A stretch of DNA of 64,000 nt from Betaproteobacteria bacterium (GCA_029884335.1 JAOUIA010000001.1:62001-126000); one strand, 5' to 3'; shown: positions 26,240-34,851, counted from the first letter of the stretch. The notes: generated by a model from the letters alone, not told the origin. Translations and numbers: made by a program.

Positions 26240-26249
26240 ATGATATCAT
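26240..26249. promoter_or_regulatory. ATGATATCAT palindrome upstream of the SPFH operon
   Basis: A 10-bp perfect palindrome in an AT-rich island (about 26233-26258) within GC-rich DNA, 58 nt before the SPFH start. Candidate operator, possibly for the ribbon-helix-helix protein of the same operon. Confidence 0.45.
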
Positions 26250-26363
26250 CAAGAAATCGCAGGTCAACGGTCCCCGACGGACGGTCGAGGGCGCGCGGTG
26301 CCCGGGGTGTCCGGCCGCCGCCGTCGACGACCCGGCAGGCCCCGTCGGGAGCGAGGTCGGAAC

Positions 26364-27290
26364 CTAGCTCGCGCGGCGAAACAGCCGCCGCACCAGATCG
26401 CGCAGCCACGCGTGCGCCGGCTCGCGCGTCGCCGTGGCGTGCCACACCATGCGCACGTCGTACTGCGGCGCCTCGCCGGGCAACGCCCACACGCGCACCG
26501 GCCAGCGCGCGGCCATCGTGCGCGCGTACATCTGCGGCACGATCGCGAGCAGGTCGGTCGTCGTCACCAGGTCCGGCAGCGCGGCGTAGTGGCGCGTGTG
26601 TACGACGGTGCGCTGCGCGATGCCCAGCGCGTCGAGCATGCGCTGCACGCTCTCGTGGTAGGTGGCCGTGGGCGAGGCGACCGCGAGCGACGCCCCCGCG
26701 AGCTGCGGCGCGGTGAGCGCGCGGCCCCGCGGCCCCGTCGCCGGTCGCCACCCGCGCGAGGTGACGGCGACGTAGCGCTCGCGGAACAGCGTCTCGCCGG
26801 CGATGTCGCGCTGCGCGGGCGACAGGATGCCGATCGCGAGGTCGATGTCGCGCGCCTCCAGCGCCGCGCCGACGGCCTCGACCGCCACCCCGGCATTGTC
26901 GACCTGCGCGAGCGGCGCCTCGCGACGCAGCGCCGCGACCAGCGGGGGCAGGAACAGGATCTCGCCCAAGTCGGACATCGACAGGCGCCACGTCGCGGCG
27001 TCGGTGGCCGGGTCGAACGTGGCCGCCTCGGCGAGCGCCGACTCCAGCGCGCGAAGGTAGGCGGTGACCGCGGGAACGACGCGCCCGGCCAGCCTCGTCG
27101 GGTGCAGGCCGGTGGGGGAGCGCACGAACAGCTCGTCGCCGAAGAACCCCCTCAGCCGGGCGAGCGCGTGGCTCACCGCCGGCTGCGACAGCGCGAGCGC
27201 GCGCCCGGCGCCGGTGACCGAGCCGGCGGCCTGGATCGCGGCCAGCACGCGCAGCAGGTTGAGGTCGAGCTGCCGGAAGTTGCCTTTCAT
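26364..27290 (-). CDS. LysR-family transcriptional regulator
   Basis: A 308-residue regulator. Residues 9-68 form the LysR winged HTH (LDLNLLRVLAAIQAAGSVTG, then SQPAVSHALARLR), and residues about 95-300 are the substrate-binding-like effector domain. It belongs to the NodD/PnbR-like subgroup with the DLNLLRV start. The gene is divergent from the 2-oxoacid oxidoreductase operon, with 111 nt between starts, which makes that operon its likely target. The intergenic region holds palindromes suited to LysR binding. The effector is unknown; a 2-oxoacid or precursor is a reasonable guess. Confidence 0.9.
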   Translation of the reverse strand: MKGNFRQLDLNLLRVLAAIQAAGSVTGAGRALALSQPAVSHALARLRGFFGDELFVRSPTGLHPTRLAGRVVPAVTAYLRALESALAEAATFDPATDAATWRLSMSDLGEILFLPPLVAALRREAPLAQVDNAGVAVEAVGAALEARDIDLAIGILSPAQRDIAGETLFRERYVAVTSRGWRPATGPRGRALTAPQLAGASLAVASPTATYHESVQRMLDALGIAQRTVVHTRHYAALPDLVTTTDLLAIVPQMYARTMAARWPVRVWALPGEAPQYDVRMVWHATATREPAHAWLRDLVRRLFRRAS

Positions 27291-27317
27291 GCATCAAAAG
27301 AATACACCAAATTAGAA

Positions 27318-27358
27318 CAATCGATTGGACGAATGTGCGGCGCCCGCCTACATTCGTC
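27318..27358. promoter_or_regulatory. Palindromic sites between the LysR gene and the oxidoreductase operon
   Basis: CAATCGATTG (27318-27327) is a 10-bp palindrome; GACGAATGT (27328-27336) and ACATTCGTC (27350-27358) form a perfect 9-bp inverted repeat. They sit in the only AT-rich stretch of the gap and are probable LysR binding sites. Confidence 0.55.
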
Positions 27359-27401
27359 GGCGAAGCGCCCGCGCAGGCGGCGGGCCGGACGGGAGGCAGG
27401 C

Positions 27402-27962
27402 GTGCTCGAGATCGTCATCCAGGGCCGGGGCGGGCAGGGCGCGCAGACCGCGGGCAACCTGCTCGCGGCGGCGTTCTTCGGCGAAGGCGCTCACGTGCAG
27501 AGCTTCGCGAGCTACGGCGGCGCGCGCCGCGGCACGCCGGTGTCCTCGTTCATCCGCGCCGACGTCGCCCCGGTGCGCCTGCGCTGCGACATCGAGCGCG
27601 CCGACGCGATCCTCTGCTTCGACGCCACGCTGCTCGAAGGCCGCCTGCTCGCGGCGGCGGACGAGCGCACGGTGATCGTCGTCAACTCCGGACGCGGCGT
27701 GGCCGACTTCGCGCGCACGTTGCCCGGGTATCGCGTGGTCCCCATCGACGCCATCGGCATCTCGCTGCGCTGCGGCCTCGGCCGCATAGTCAACTCCGCG
27801 CTGCTCGGCGCGCTCGCCCGCGCGGTCGGATCGCCGGCGCTGGGCTCGCTGGAGCGCACGATCGCCGAGCGCTCGCCGAAGCTCACGCAGGAGAACCTCG
27901 CCGCGTGCGAGGAGGGCTTCCGCGCGGCCGACGCGGTGCTCGGCGAGGGAGTCGCGGCATGA
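27402..27962 (+). CDS. 2-oxoacid:acceptor oxidoreductase, gamma subunit
   Basis: A 186-residue gamma subunit (PorG/PadE type) that helps bind CoA in pyruvate/phenylglyoxylate/2-oxoacid oxidoreductases. The start IVIQGRGGQGAQTAGNLLA and the following SFASYGGARRGTPV are hallmark motifs. The GTG at 27402 is preferred because GGGAGG lies 6 nt upstream. It is first in a four-gene operon with the FAD/ferredoxin fusion, alpha and beta subunits. The stop TGA abuts the MITE-like element at 27963-28091. Confidence 0.9.
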   Translation: MLEIVIQGRGGQGAQTAGNLLAAAFFGEGAHVQSFASYGGARRGTPVSSFIRADVAPVRLRCDIERADAILCFDATLLEGRLLAAADERTVIVVNSGRGVADFARTLPGYRVVPIDAIGISLRCGLGRIVNSALLGALARAVGSPALGSLERTIAERSPKLTQENLAACEEGFRAADAVLGEGVAA

Positions 27963-28091
27963 GCCCTCACCCCCGACCCCTCTCCTTGCTACCGCGGGGC
28001 GAGGGGAGCAAGAGCCCACAGGGCCGCCCCGCGGCGCTCACTTCTCCCCCCCGAGGGGCAGCGAAGCGGCGCCTGCCGCAAGCGTGAGGGC
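27963..28091. repeat. MITE-like palindromic element inside the oxidoreductase operon
   Basis: A 129-nt insert with perfect 8-bp terminal inverted repeats (GCCCTCAC, GTGAGGGC), rich in internal inverted matches such as CTCCTTGCT against AGCAAGAG and CCGCGGGGC against GCCCCGCGG. It fills the entire gap between the first two genes. Its last bases (GAGGG) serve as the ribosome site of the next gene. It codes for nothing supportable. Confidence 0.7.
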
Positions 28092-28097
28092 AGTTCA

Positions 28098-29777
28098 ATG
28101 AACTCCATCCCACCGATCTGGACGACCGCGACCACCGAGTCGATCCGCACCGGCACCTGGCGCGCCGCGCTGCCGCGGCACGTGCAGGCGTCCTCGCCCT
28201 GCCGCGAAGCGTGCCCCGTGAGCGGCGACATCGCGACGTGGATCGGCCTCGCCCGCGAGCGCGACTTCCGCGGCGCGTGGGAGGCGTTGACGCGTCACAA
28301 CCCGTTCCCCGCGATCGCCGGGCGCATCTGCCACCACCCCTGCGAGGCTGCGTGCAACCGCGCGGGCTTCGACGAGGCGCTGTCGATCTGCAAGCTCGAA
28401 CGCTTCGTCGGAGACCTCGCGATCGAGCGGGGCTGGGCGTTCGAAGCGCCCACAGTCGAGCGCGAGGAGCGCGTTGCGATCGTCGGCGGCGGCCCCGCCG
28501 GCCTCTCCGCGGCGTTCCAGCTGCGCCGCCTCGGCTACCGGGTCACCCTCGTCGAGGCGCGCGGCGAATTGGGCGGTCTCATGCGCCACGGCATCCCGTC
28601 CTACCGCCTCGCACGCGAGGTGCTCGACGCCGAGGTCGCGCGCGTCGTCGCGCTCGGCGTCGACGTGCGCCTGAACGCGAAGCCGGAGGCGGCCCCCGCG
28701 TGGGCGGAGCTTCGCCGGACGCACGACGCCGTGTTCGTCGCCACCGGCGCGCAGCGGCAGAAGCGCCTGCCCGCGCTCGACTACGGCCAGCCGTGGGTGG
28801 CCGACGGCGCGGCGTGGCTCGCGAGCGCGAACGCGGGCGAGATTCCCGCGCTCGGCAAGCGCCTCGTGGTGATCGGCGGAGGCAGCGCGGCGCTCGACGT
28901 CGCCCGCAGCGCCCGGCGCGCCGGCCACGAGGTCACGCTGCTTGCGCTGGAGGCGCGCGGGCAGATGCCGGCGCAACGCGAGGAAGTCGACGAGGCGCTG
29001 GAGGAGGGCATCGCGCTGGTCGATGGCGCGATGCTCCAGGAGGCCTCGCACGCCGGAGGCGAGGTGCGCCTGGCCTGCCGGAGAGTGCGGTTCGTGCCCG
29101 GCGAGCGGCGCGGCCAGTTCAGCGTAGTGCCGTTCGCGGACGGCGCGTTCGAGCTTCGCGCCGACGCGATCGTCACCTCGATCGGCCAGGACCCCGACAC
29201 CGCCGCGCTGGGCGACGGCGTCGCGCTGGACGGCTCGCTGGTGGCCGTCGACGCGCAGCAGGCGACCGCGCGCGACGACACCTGGGCCGGCGGCGACGTC
29301 GCCAGCATGGCGCGCTTCGTCACCGACGCGATCGGGCAGGGCAAGCGTGCGGCGTTCGCCATCGACCGCGCGCTGCGTGCCCGGCGCGGCGAGGCGCCGG
29401 CGGCGGAGCGCTGGCGGCCCGGCCCGGCGGCGGCCATCGCCATCGAAGCGAGCGTGCCGCTGCCGGCGATCGCCACGCACGCCTACGCGCCGCAGGCGCG
29501 CGCGGCGGCGCGACGCCTCGAGCCGGCCGCGCGGCTCGCCTCCGGCGCCGAGGTGCAGCTGGCGCTCGACATCGAGCAGGCGCTCGCCGAGACGACGCGC
29601 TGCTTCTCGTGCGGTACCTGCATCCGCTGCGACACCTGCGTGGCCGTGTGCCCGGATCTCGCCGTCGTGCGCGAGGGCGACGGCTACCGCGTGCTGGGCG
29701 ACTACTGCAAGGGGTGCGGGCTGTGCGTCAAGGAGTGCCCGACGGGTTCGATGGATATGGTCCAAGAGGTACGGTAG
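28098..29777 (+). CDS. FAD/NAD oxidoreductase fused to a 2x[4Fe-4S] ferredoxin domain
   Basis: A 559-residue electron-transfer subunit. The N-terminus is GltD-like with Fe-S cysteines (CREACPVSGD near 35, CHHPCEAACNRAG near 79). FAD binds at IVGGGPAGL near 128, and NAD(P) probably at VIGGGSAALDVA near 257. Residues about 495-550 are a bacterial ferredoxin-like domain with two clusters (CIRCDTCVAVCP and CKGCGLCVKECP), the usual job of a separate delta subunit. In phenylglyoxylate:NAD oxidoreductase, FAD and ferredoxin-type subunits are separate genes, so the fusion is notable. The ATG at 28098 takes its ribosome site from the end of the repeat element. Confidence 0.88.
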   Translation: MNSIPPIWTTATTESIRTGTWRAALPRHVQASSPCREACPVSGDIATWIGLARERDFRGAWEALTRHNPFPAIAGRICHHPCEAACNRAGFDEALSICKLERFVGDLAIERGWAFEAPTVEREERVAIVGGGPAGLSAAFQLRRLGYRVTLVEARGELGGLMRHGIPSYRLAREVLDAEVARVVALGVDVRLNAKPEAAPAWAELRRTHDAVFVATGAQRQKRLPALDYGQPWVADGAAWLASANAGEIPALGKRLVVIGGGSAALDVARSARRAGHEVTLLALEARGQMPAQREEVDEALEEGIALVDGAMLQEASHAGGEVRLACRRVRFVPGERRGQFSVVPFADGAFELRADAIVTSIGQDPDTAALGDGVALDGSLVAVDAQQATARDDTWAGGDVASMARFVTDAIGQGKRAAFAIDRALRARRGEAPAAERWRPGPAAAIAIEASVPLPAIATHAYAPQARAAARRLEPAARLASGAEVQLALDIEQALAETTRCFSCGTCIRCDTCVAVCPDLAVVREGDGYRVLGDYCKGCGLCVKECPTGSMDMVQEVR

Positions 29778-30950
29778 ATGGATGCGATCGCGAAGTCCGC
29801 CAGGGGGGCCACGCAGCTGCTCACCGGCAACGAGGCCGTCGCTTGGGGCGCGCGGCTCGCCCGCCCGCAGGTGTGCCCCGTCTACCCGATCACGCCGCAG
29901 ACGCCGGTGCTCGAGACGCTGACGGCCTTCCAGGCCGAGGGGACGTTCGACGCCGAGATCATCACGCCGGAGTCCGAGCACTCGGTGATGTCGGCCTGCA
30001 TTCCCGCCTCGCTCGCGGGCACGCGCGTGTTCACCGCGACCGCGTCGCAGGGCCTGCTGCTGATGCACGAGCTGCTGCACTACGCGAGCGGCGCGCGCGC
30101 GCCGATCGTGATGGCGAACGTCAACCGCACGGTGGCCTCGCCGTGGGCGTTCTGGCCCGACCAGACCGACAGCCTCGCGCAGCGCGACACCGGCTGGGTG
30201 CAGTTGTACGTCGAGAGCGCGCAGGAAGCGCTCGACAGCGTGATCCAGGCGTTTCGCGTCGCCGAGCAGGCGCTGCTGCCGGTGATGGTCAGCCTCGACG
30301 CGTTCTACGTCTCGCACGCGATGGAGCCGGTGGACGTGCCCGCGCAGGCCGACGTCGACGCCTTCCTGCCGCCATTCGCGCCGGAGCGCAGGCTCGACAC
30401 CGCGCAACCCAGTTCCTGGGGCAACGTCGTATCGCAGGACATGTACTACCGGCACCGGCAGGCGATCGAGGAAGCCATGGCGCGCGTTCCCGCGCTGCTC
30501 GCGCAGGCCGACGGCGATTGGCAGCGCCGCTTCGGCCGCGGCTGGGGCGTGGTCGAGCGCTACCGCTGCGACGGCGCGCAGGCCGTGGTCGTCACGATGG
30601 GCAGCATGTGCGGCACCGCGCGCGTCGCCGTCGACGACATGCGCGAGGCGGGGCTTCCGGTCGGGCTGGTGAAGGTGCGGCTGTTCCGGCCCCTGCCGGT
30701 CGCCGCGCTGCGCGCCGCGTGCGCCGGTGTGCGCGACGTCGTCGTGCTTGACCGGAACCACTCGCCGGGCGCCGGCGGGGTGCTGCACCAGGAGCTGCGC
30801 GCTGCGCTGTACGGCACGACGAATGCGCCACGCATCCACGGGCTGCTGGCTGGCGTGGGTGGGGTCAACGTGCCGCCGCGGAAGATCGCCGAGTTCGTGC
30901 GCGAGGCGCGCGACTCGGAGCCGCGGCCCGAATCGGTCTGGGTGAGGTGA
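29778..30950 (+). CDS. 2-oxoacid:acceptor oxidoreductase, alpha subunit
   Basis: A 390-residue alpha subunit (PorA/PadG type). The start NEAVAWGARLARPQVCPVYP, then ITPQTPVLE, is the signature of the pyrimidine-binding domain; ESEHSVMSACIPASLAGTRV follows. The transketolase-like C-terminal domain (VVVTMGSMCGTARVAVDDMR) is near residue 265. It starts directly after the stop of the FAD fusion gene, with GAGG in that gene's last codons as ribosome site. With the beta subunit it would form the TPP active site. The substrate (pyruvate, phenylglyoxylate or another 2-oxoacid) is not decided by sequence. Confidence 0.92.
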   Translation: MDAIAKSARGATQLLTGNEAVAWGARLARPQVCPVYPITPQTPVLETLTAFQAEGTFDAEIITPESEHSVMSACIPASLAGTRVFTATASQGLLLMHELLHYASGARAPIVMANVNRTVASPWAFWPDQTDSLAQRDTGWVQLYVESAQEALDSVIQAFRVAEQALLPVMVSLDAFYVSHAMEPVDVPAQADVDAFLPPFAPERRLDTAQPSSWGNVVSQDMYYRHRQAIEEAMARVPALLAQADGDWQRRFGRGWGVVERYRCDGAQAVVVTMGSMCGTARVAVDDMREAGLPVGLVKVRLFRPLPVAALRAACAGVRDVVVLDRNHSPGAGGVLHQELRAALYGTTNAPRIHGLLAGVGGVNVPPRKIAEFVREARDSEPRPESVWVR

Positions 30951-30952
30951 GC

Positions 30953-31843
30953 ATGATCGCGATTGCACCTGTGCAGGACGAGATGCTGTGCTCGGGGCAC
31001 GCCGCGTGCCCGGGCTGCATCGACGCGCTCGCCGCGCGGCACATCCTCGCGGCGATGGGGCCGGACACGATGGCCGTCATACCGCCGTCCTGCATGGCGA
31101 TCATCGCCGGCCCGCAGCCGATGTCGTCGCTGAAGATTCCTGTCTACCAGCCGACGCTCGAGTCGAGCGCGGCGGCCGCCTCGGGGCTGCGCCGGGCGCT
31201 CGATGCGCAGGGCAAGCGCGACACGCAGGTGCTGGTGCTCGCCGGCGATGGCGGCACGTACGACATCGGCTTCCAGTGCCTCTCGTCCGCCGCCGAGCGC
31301 AACGAGGACATCCTGTACGTGTGCCTCGACAACGAGGGCTACATGAACACCGGCGCGCAGAAGTCGTCGTCGACGCCGCACTTCGCGCGCACCGGATCCA
31401 CGCCCTCCGGCAAGCTCTCGCGCAAGAAGAACATGGTCGAGATCATGGCCGCGCACGGCATTCCCTACGTCGCCACCGCGAGCGCCTCGCACCTGGCCGA
31501 TCTCCGGTACAAGGTGGAGAAGGCGAAGGCCATTCGCGGCACGCGCTTCATCACGGTGCTGATCCCCTGCCTCGACGGCTGGGGGCTGCCGGACGACGCG
31601 GGCCTCACGGCCGCGCGCTACGCGGTCGAGTCCGGCGCGTTCCCGCTCTACGAGATCGAGGACGGCGCGCGCGTCACGCTCAACGTGACGGCGAGGCCGC
31701 GGCCGGTGGCCGACTACCTCGCGCTGCAGCGCCGCTACCGCGGCATGGCGGAGGCGGACGTCGCCACGCTGCAGGCGGAAGTGGACGCCGCCTGGGAGGC
31801 TCTGGAAAGGCGCGCTGCCGCGGGAGCGGCCGCTCCCGCCTGA
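30953..31843 (+). CDS. 2-oxoacid:acceptor oxidoreductase, beta subunit
   Basis: A 296-residue beta subunit (PorB/PadI type) that binds TPP and a [4Fe-4S] cluster. The cluster cysteines are in CSGHAACPGC near residue 12; the TPP pyrophosphate motif is GDGGTYDIG near 100 with DNEGYMNTGAQKSS near 126. It starts 3 nt after the alpha stop, with GAGG as ribosome site; a GTG 6 nt earlier overlaps the alpha stop and is less likely. Its last codons contain a 20-nt perfect palindrome (31820-31839) that could act as a terminator stem. Confidence 0.92.
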   Translation: MIAIAPVQDEMLCSGHAACPGCIDALAARHILAAMGPDTMAVIPPSCMAIIAGPQPMSSLKIPVYQPTLESSAAAASGLRRALDAQGKRDTQVLVLAGDGGTYDIGFQCLSSAAERNEDILYVCLDNEGYMNTGAQKSSSTPHFARTGSTPSGKLSRKKNMVEIMAAHGIPYVATASASHLADLRYKVEKAKAIRGTRFITVLIPCLDGWGLPDDAGLTAARYAVESGAFPLYEIEDGARVTLNVTARPRPVADYLALQRRYRGMAEADVATLQAEVDAAWEALERRAAAGAAAPA

Positions 31844-31890
31844 CCGCAAAGCCGGTTAGACTGCCCGCTCCGGCACGCCGGCATCGGGCC

Positions 31891-32931
31891 ATGGACCGTC
31901 TCGCCATCCGCTTCGTGCACCGCCTCGCGAGCGCGCTCTCGGCGGTCGTCCTCGCGCTGGCCGCGCCGGGTGCCGCCCGCGCGCAGGAGCCCTCGCCGCA
32001 CGCGATCGACATCCCGCCGTGGTTCGCGAACACGTTCCTCGACGTCAAGGAGGACGTCGGCGATGCCGCGCGCGAGGGCAAGCGGCTGCTGGTCTACTTC
32101 GGCCAGGACGGCTGCCCGTACTGCAAGTTGCTGATGGTCAACAACTTCGCCCAGAAGGCCATCGTCGACAAGACGCGCCGCCACTTCGTCGCCGTCGCGA
32201 TCAACATGTGGGGCGACCGCGAAGTCACGTGGACCGACGGCCGCACGATGAGCGAGAAGGCGTTCGCGCGGCACCTGGACGTGCAGTTCACGCCCACACT
32301 GCTCTTCTTCGACGAGCAGGGCAGGGTCGTCGCGCGGCTCAACGGCTACTACCCGCCGAACCGCTTCGAGGCGGTGCTGGACTACGTGGCCGAGCGGCGC
32401 GAGCGGGACGGGCCGCTGTCGGACTACCTCGCGCGCAACGTGCGCGAGCGCGCCAGCGTGCGCCTCGCCGACGAGCCGTTCTTCGCCGGGCCACCCTACG
32501 ACCTTCGTCGCAAGCCTGGTGGCAGGCCGCTCGCCGTCGTCTTCGAGACGACCGACTGCCCGGGCTGCGACGAGCTGCACCAGGTGAGCTTCAAGCGCAA
32601 GGAGGTGCTCGAGCAGGTCGCGCGCTACGACGTGGTCCGCTTCGCGCTCGCCGCGCGCACCGAGGTCACGCTGCCGGACGGGCGCGCGGCCATCGCGCAG
32701 GACTGGGCGCGCGAGCTCGGCGTGGCCTACGCGCCGACGATCGTGCTGTTCGACCGCGCCGGCCGCGAGGCGCTGCGCCTCGAGGCGTACATGCGCCCAT
32801 TCCACGTCGCCGGTGGATTCGCCTACGTCGCCGACGACGCGCACCGCAGCGAGCCGTCGTTCCAGCGCTACCTCCAGGCGCGCACCGAGCACCTGCGCGC
32901 GAGCGGGCAGCGCATCGACCTGATGGAGTGA
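31891..32931 (+). CDS. Exported protein with two thioredoxin-like domains
   Basis: A 346-residue periplasmic protein. A signal peptide spans about residues 1-32 (ending GAARAQ). Domain one (about 45-170) has the redox motif GQDGCPYCKLLMVNNF and cis-Pro in QFTPTLLFF; this domain is close to SoxW/thioredoxin_2. Domain two (about 205-320) has TTDCPGCDELH and cis-Pro in AYAPTIVLF. Both CxxC pairs are intact, which suggests an electron relay or two-site disulfide reductase. There are no sox or ccm genes beside it. A TAGACT (31857-31862) upstream may be a -10 box. Confidence 0.85.
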   Translation: MDRLAIRFVHRLASALSAVVLALAAPGAARAQEPSPHAIDIPPWFANTFLDVKEDVGDAAREGKRLLVYFGQDGCPYCKLLMVNNFAQKAIVDKTRRHFVAVAINMWGDREVTWTDGRTMSEKAFARHLDVQFTPTLLFFDEQGRVVARLNGYYPPNRFEAVLDYVAERRERDGPLSDYLARNVRERASVRLADEPFFAGPPYDLRRKPGGRPLAVVFETTDCPGCDELHQVSFKRKEVLEQVARYDVVRFALAARTEVTLPDGRAAIAQDWARELGVAYAPTIVLFDRAGREALRLEAYMRPFHVAGGFAYVADDAHRSEPSFQRYLQARTEHLRASGQRIDLME

Positions 32932-33019
32932 GGGGCCGCGCGACGGTCGTCGGCGCGGCGCTCGCCTGGCGGGCGGCTGTCGCGTAAGCTGCATCCACTC
33001 GCTCGCCTCGGAGACGTCG

Positions 33020-33994
33020 ATGGACCGCCGTACCGCCTGTGTCGCGCTCGCTGCGTCGCCGTGGTTTCCGCCCGCGTGGGCGCAGCCGCGGCGCGAAGCG
33101 CGCGTGGCCTGGGTTTCGCTCGACCGGTCGGCGGCGGATTCGCCGAGCTTCGACGCGTTCAAGCGCGGCATGCGCGAACTGGGGTGGGTCGAACGGCGCA
33201 ACCTGACCGTCGATGCGTGGTGGGGCGAGGGTTCGTCGTCGGCGCTGCGCGACGCCGTGCCCCGCATTCTCGAACGCAAGCCCGACGTCGTCGTCGCGCA
33301 GGGCGGCCCCGTCGCGCGGGTGATGGTCGACGCGGACGTGAAGCTGCCGCTGGTGTTCACGTTCAGCGGCGATCCCGTGATAGGCAAGCTCGTCGCGAGC
33401 TTCGCCCGGCCAGGCGGCAACCGCACCGGCGTCACGTTCTTCGCGCTCGAGCTCGTGCCCAAGCGCCTGCAGATCATGAAGGAGGCGCTGCCGCGACTGC
33501 AGCGCGTTGCGACGCTGTCGTCGCCGCTGCACGCCGGCGAGCAGCGCGAGCTCGAGGCGGCGTCGCGGGCCGCGAAGGGGCTGGGGCTCGCGCACGACTA
33601 CCATCCGGTGACCAGCGCGGCGGAGCTCGACGCCGCGCTGGAGGCGATCCGGCGCGAACGCGCCGACGCGATTCTCGCCTACGCAGACGCGCTGGTGATG
33701 GGCTTCGCAGAGCGCATCGCGGCCTTCGCGACGAAGCACCGCATCCCCGCCGTGTCCGGCTGGGCCATCTTCGCCGAGCGAGGCAACCTGATGACCTACG
33801 GCCCCGTCCTGGTCGACAGCTACTACCGGCTGGCGACCTTCGCCGACCGCATCCTGAAGGGGGCGAACCCGGGCGACATCCCGGTCGAGTTCCCGACGAC
33901 CGTGGAACTGGTCGTCAACCGCAAGGCTGCGCAGGCGATGGGCATAGCGCTGCCCCCGGCGCTGCTCGCGCGGGCGAGCCGCACCATCGCCTGA
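33020..33994 (+). CDS. ABC transporter substrate-binding protein (TrpX/DUF534-like)
   Basis: A 324-residue periplasmic binding protein. The first about 21 residues act as a signal peptide (ending AWAQ). The pattern FDAFKRGMRELGWVERRNLT, ERKPDVVVAQGGPVA and FARPGGNRTGVT is typical of the ABC_sub_bind (DUF534) family, which is common in Betaproteobacteria and Rhizobiales. No permease or ATPase gene is nearby, so it is an orphan. The ligand is unknown. Confidence 0.88.
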   Translation: MDRRTACVALAASPWFPPAWAQPRREARVAWVSLDRSAADSPSFDAFKRGMRELGWVERRNLTVDAWWGEGSSSALRDAVPRILERKPDVVVAQGGPVARVMVDADVKLPLVFTFSGDPVIGKLVASFARPGGNRTGVTFFALELVPKRLQIMKEALPRLQRVATLSSPLHAGEQRELEAASRAAKGLGLAHDYHPVTSAAELDAALEAIRRERADAILAYADALVMGFAERIAAFATKHRIPAVSGWAIFAERGNLMTYGPVLVDSYYRLATFADRILKGANPGDIPVEFPTTVELVVNRKAAQAMGIALPPALLARASRTIA

Positions 33995-34085
33995 CCCGCA
34001 TCGGGCGCATTCCGGGCGGACTCGGCAGCCGCTCGCGCGAGCCCGGTTCTTGAGGGCGCGCAAGCGCCGCGTCCGGTGTGCTCGG

Positions 34086-34091
34086 TAGAAT
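34086..34091 (+). promoter_or_regulatory. Possible -10 box for the KDPG aldolase-KDG kinase pair
   Basis: TAGAAT lies 80 nt before the aldolase start in a GC-rich leader. No good -35 box at 16-18 nt. Weak call. Confidence 0.35.
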
Positions 34092-34171
34092 CTCCCGCCG
34101 GGCGTGGCCACGCATCCGGCGCAGGATTTCGCACGCGGCAAGCGCGCCGCCGACACCCAGGAGAACCGCCG

Positions 34172-34846
34172 ATGGCAGCGAAGGACCGCATGGCCGTCCT
34201 GGCCCAGATGATGGACCAGGGCGTGATTCCCGTCTTCTATCACCCCGACCTCGAGGTCTGCCGGCACGTCATCCAGGCGTGCGCGAACGGCGGCGCCAAG
34301 TGCATCGAGTTCACCAACCGCGGCGACTTCGCCGCCAGCGTGTTCCTCGACGTGGCCCGGCACTTCGCGAAGGCCGATCCGAGCGTGATCATGGGCGTGG
34401 GCTCCGTCGTCGACGCGCCGACGGCAGGCGTCTACATCGCCAACGGCGCGAAGTTCGTCGTCGGCCCGGTCCTCAACCCGGACGTCGCGAAGGTCTGCAA
34501 CCGCCGCAAGATTCCCTACAGCCCGGGGTGCGGCTCGGCCTCCGAGATCAGCTACGCCGAGGAGCTCGGCTGCGAGATCGTCAAGGTCTTCCCCGGCGGC
34601 TCGGTGGGGGGGCCGGACTTCGTGAAGTCGATGCTCGGCCCCTGCCCGTGGACCCGCATCATGCCCACCGGCGGCGTGGAGTTCGACGAGAAGTCGCTGA
34701 CCGCGTGGTTCAAGGCCGGCGTCGCCTGCGTCGGCATGGGCAGCAACCTCATCACCAAGGCGCTGCTCGACAAGCAGGACTACGCCGGGATCGAGGCGAA
34801 CGTCCGGACCTGCATCGCGATGATCCGCACCATCCGCGGGAAGTGA
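34172..34846 (+). CDS. eda: 2-dehydro-3-deoxy-phosphogluconate / 4-hydroxy-2-oxoglutarate aldolase
   Basis: A 224-residue class I aldolase that splits KDPG to pyruvate and glyceraldehyde-3-phosphate. The Glu of KCIEFTNRG near residue 45, the KFVVGPVLNPDV segment and the Schiff-base Lys in CEIVKVFPGG near 136 are present. The ATG at 34172 has AGGAGAA 9 nt upstream. It is 5 nt from the KDG kinase start, so the pair would turn 2-keto-3-deoxygluconate into pyruvate and triose phosphate (Entner-Doudoroff branch for hexuronates or gluconate). No edd is seen. Confidence 0.93.
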   Translation: MAAKDRMAVLAQMMDQGVIPVFYHPDLEVCRHVIQACANGGAKCIEFTNRGDFAASVFLDVARHFAKADPSVIMGVGSVVDAPTAGVYIANGAKFVVGPVLNPDVAKVCNRRKIPYSPGCGSASEISYAEELGCEIVKVFPGGSVGGPDFVKSMLGPCPWTRIMPTGGVEFDEKSLTAWFKAGVACVGMGSNLITKALLDKQDYAGIEANVRTCIAMIRTIRGK

Positions 34847-34851
34847 ACGCC

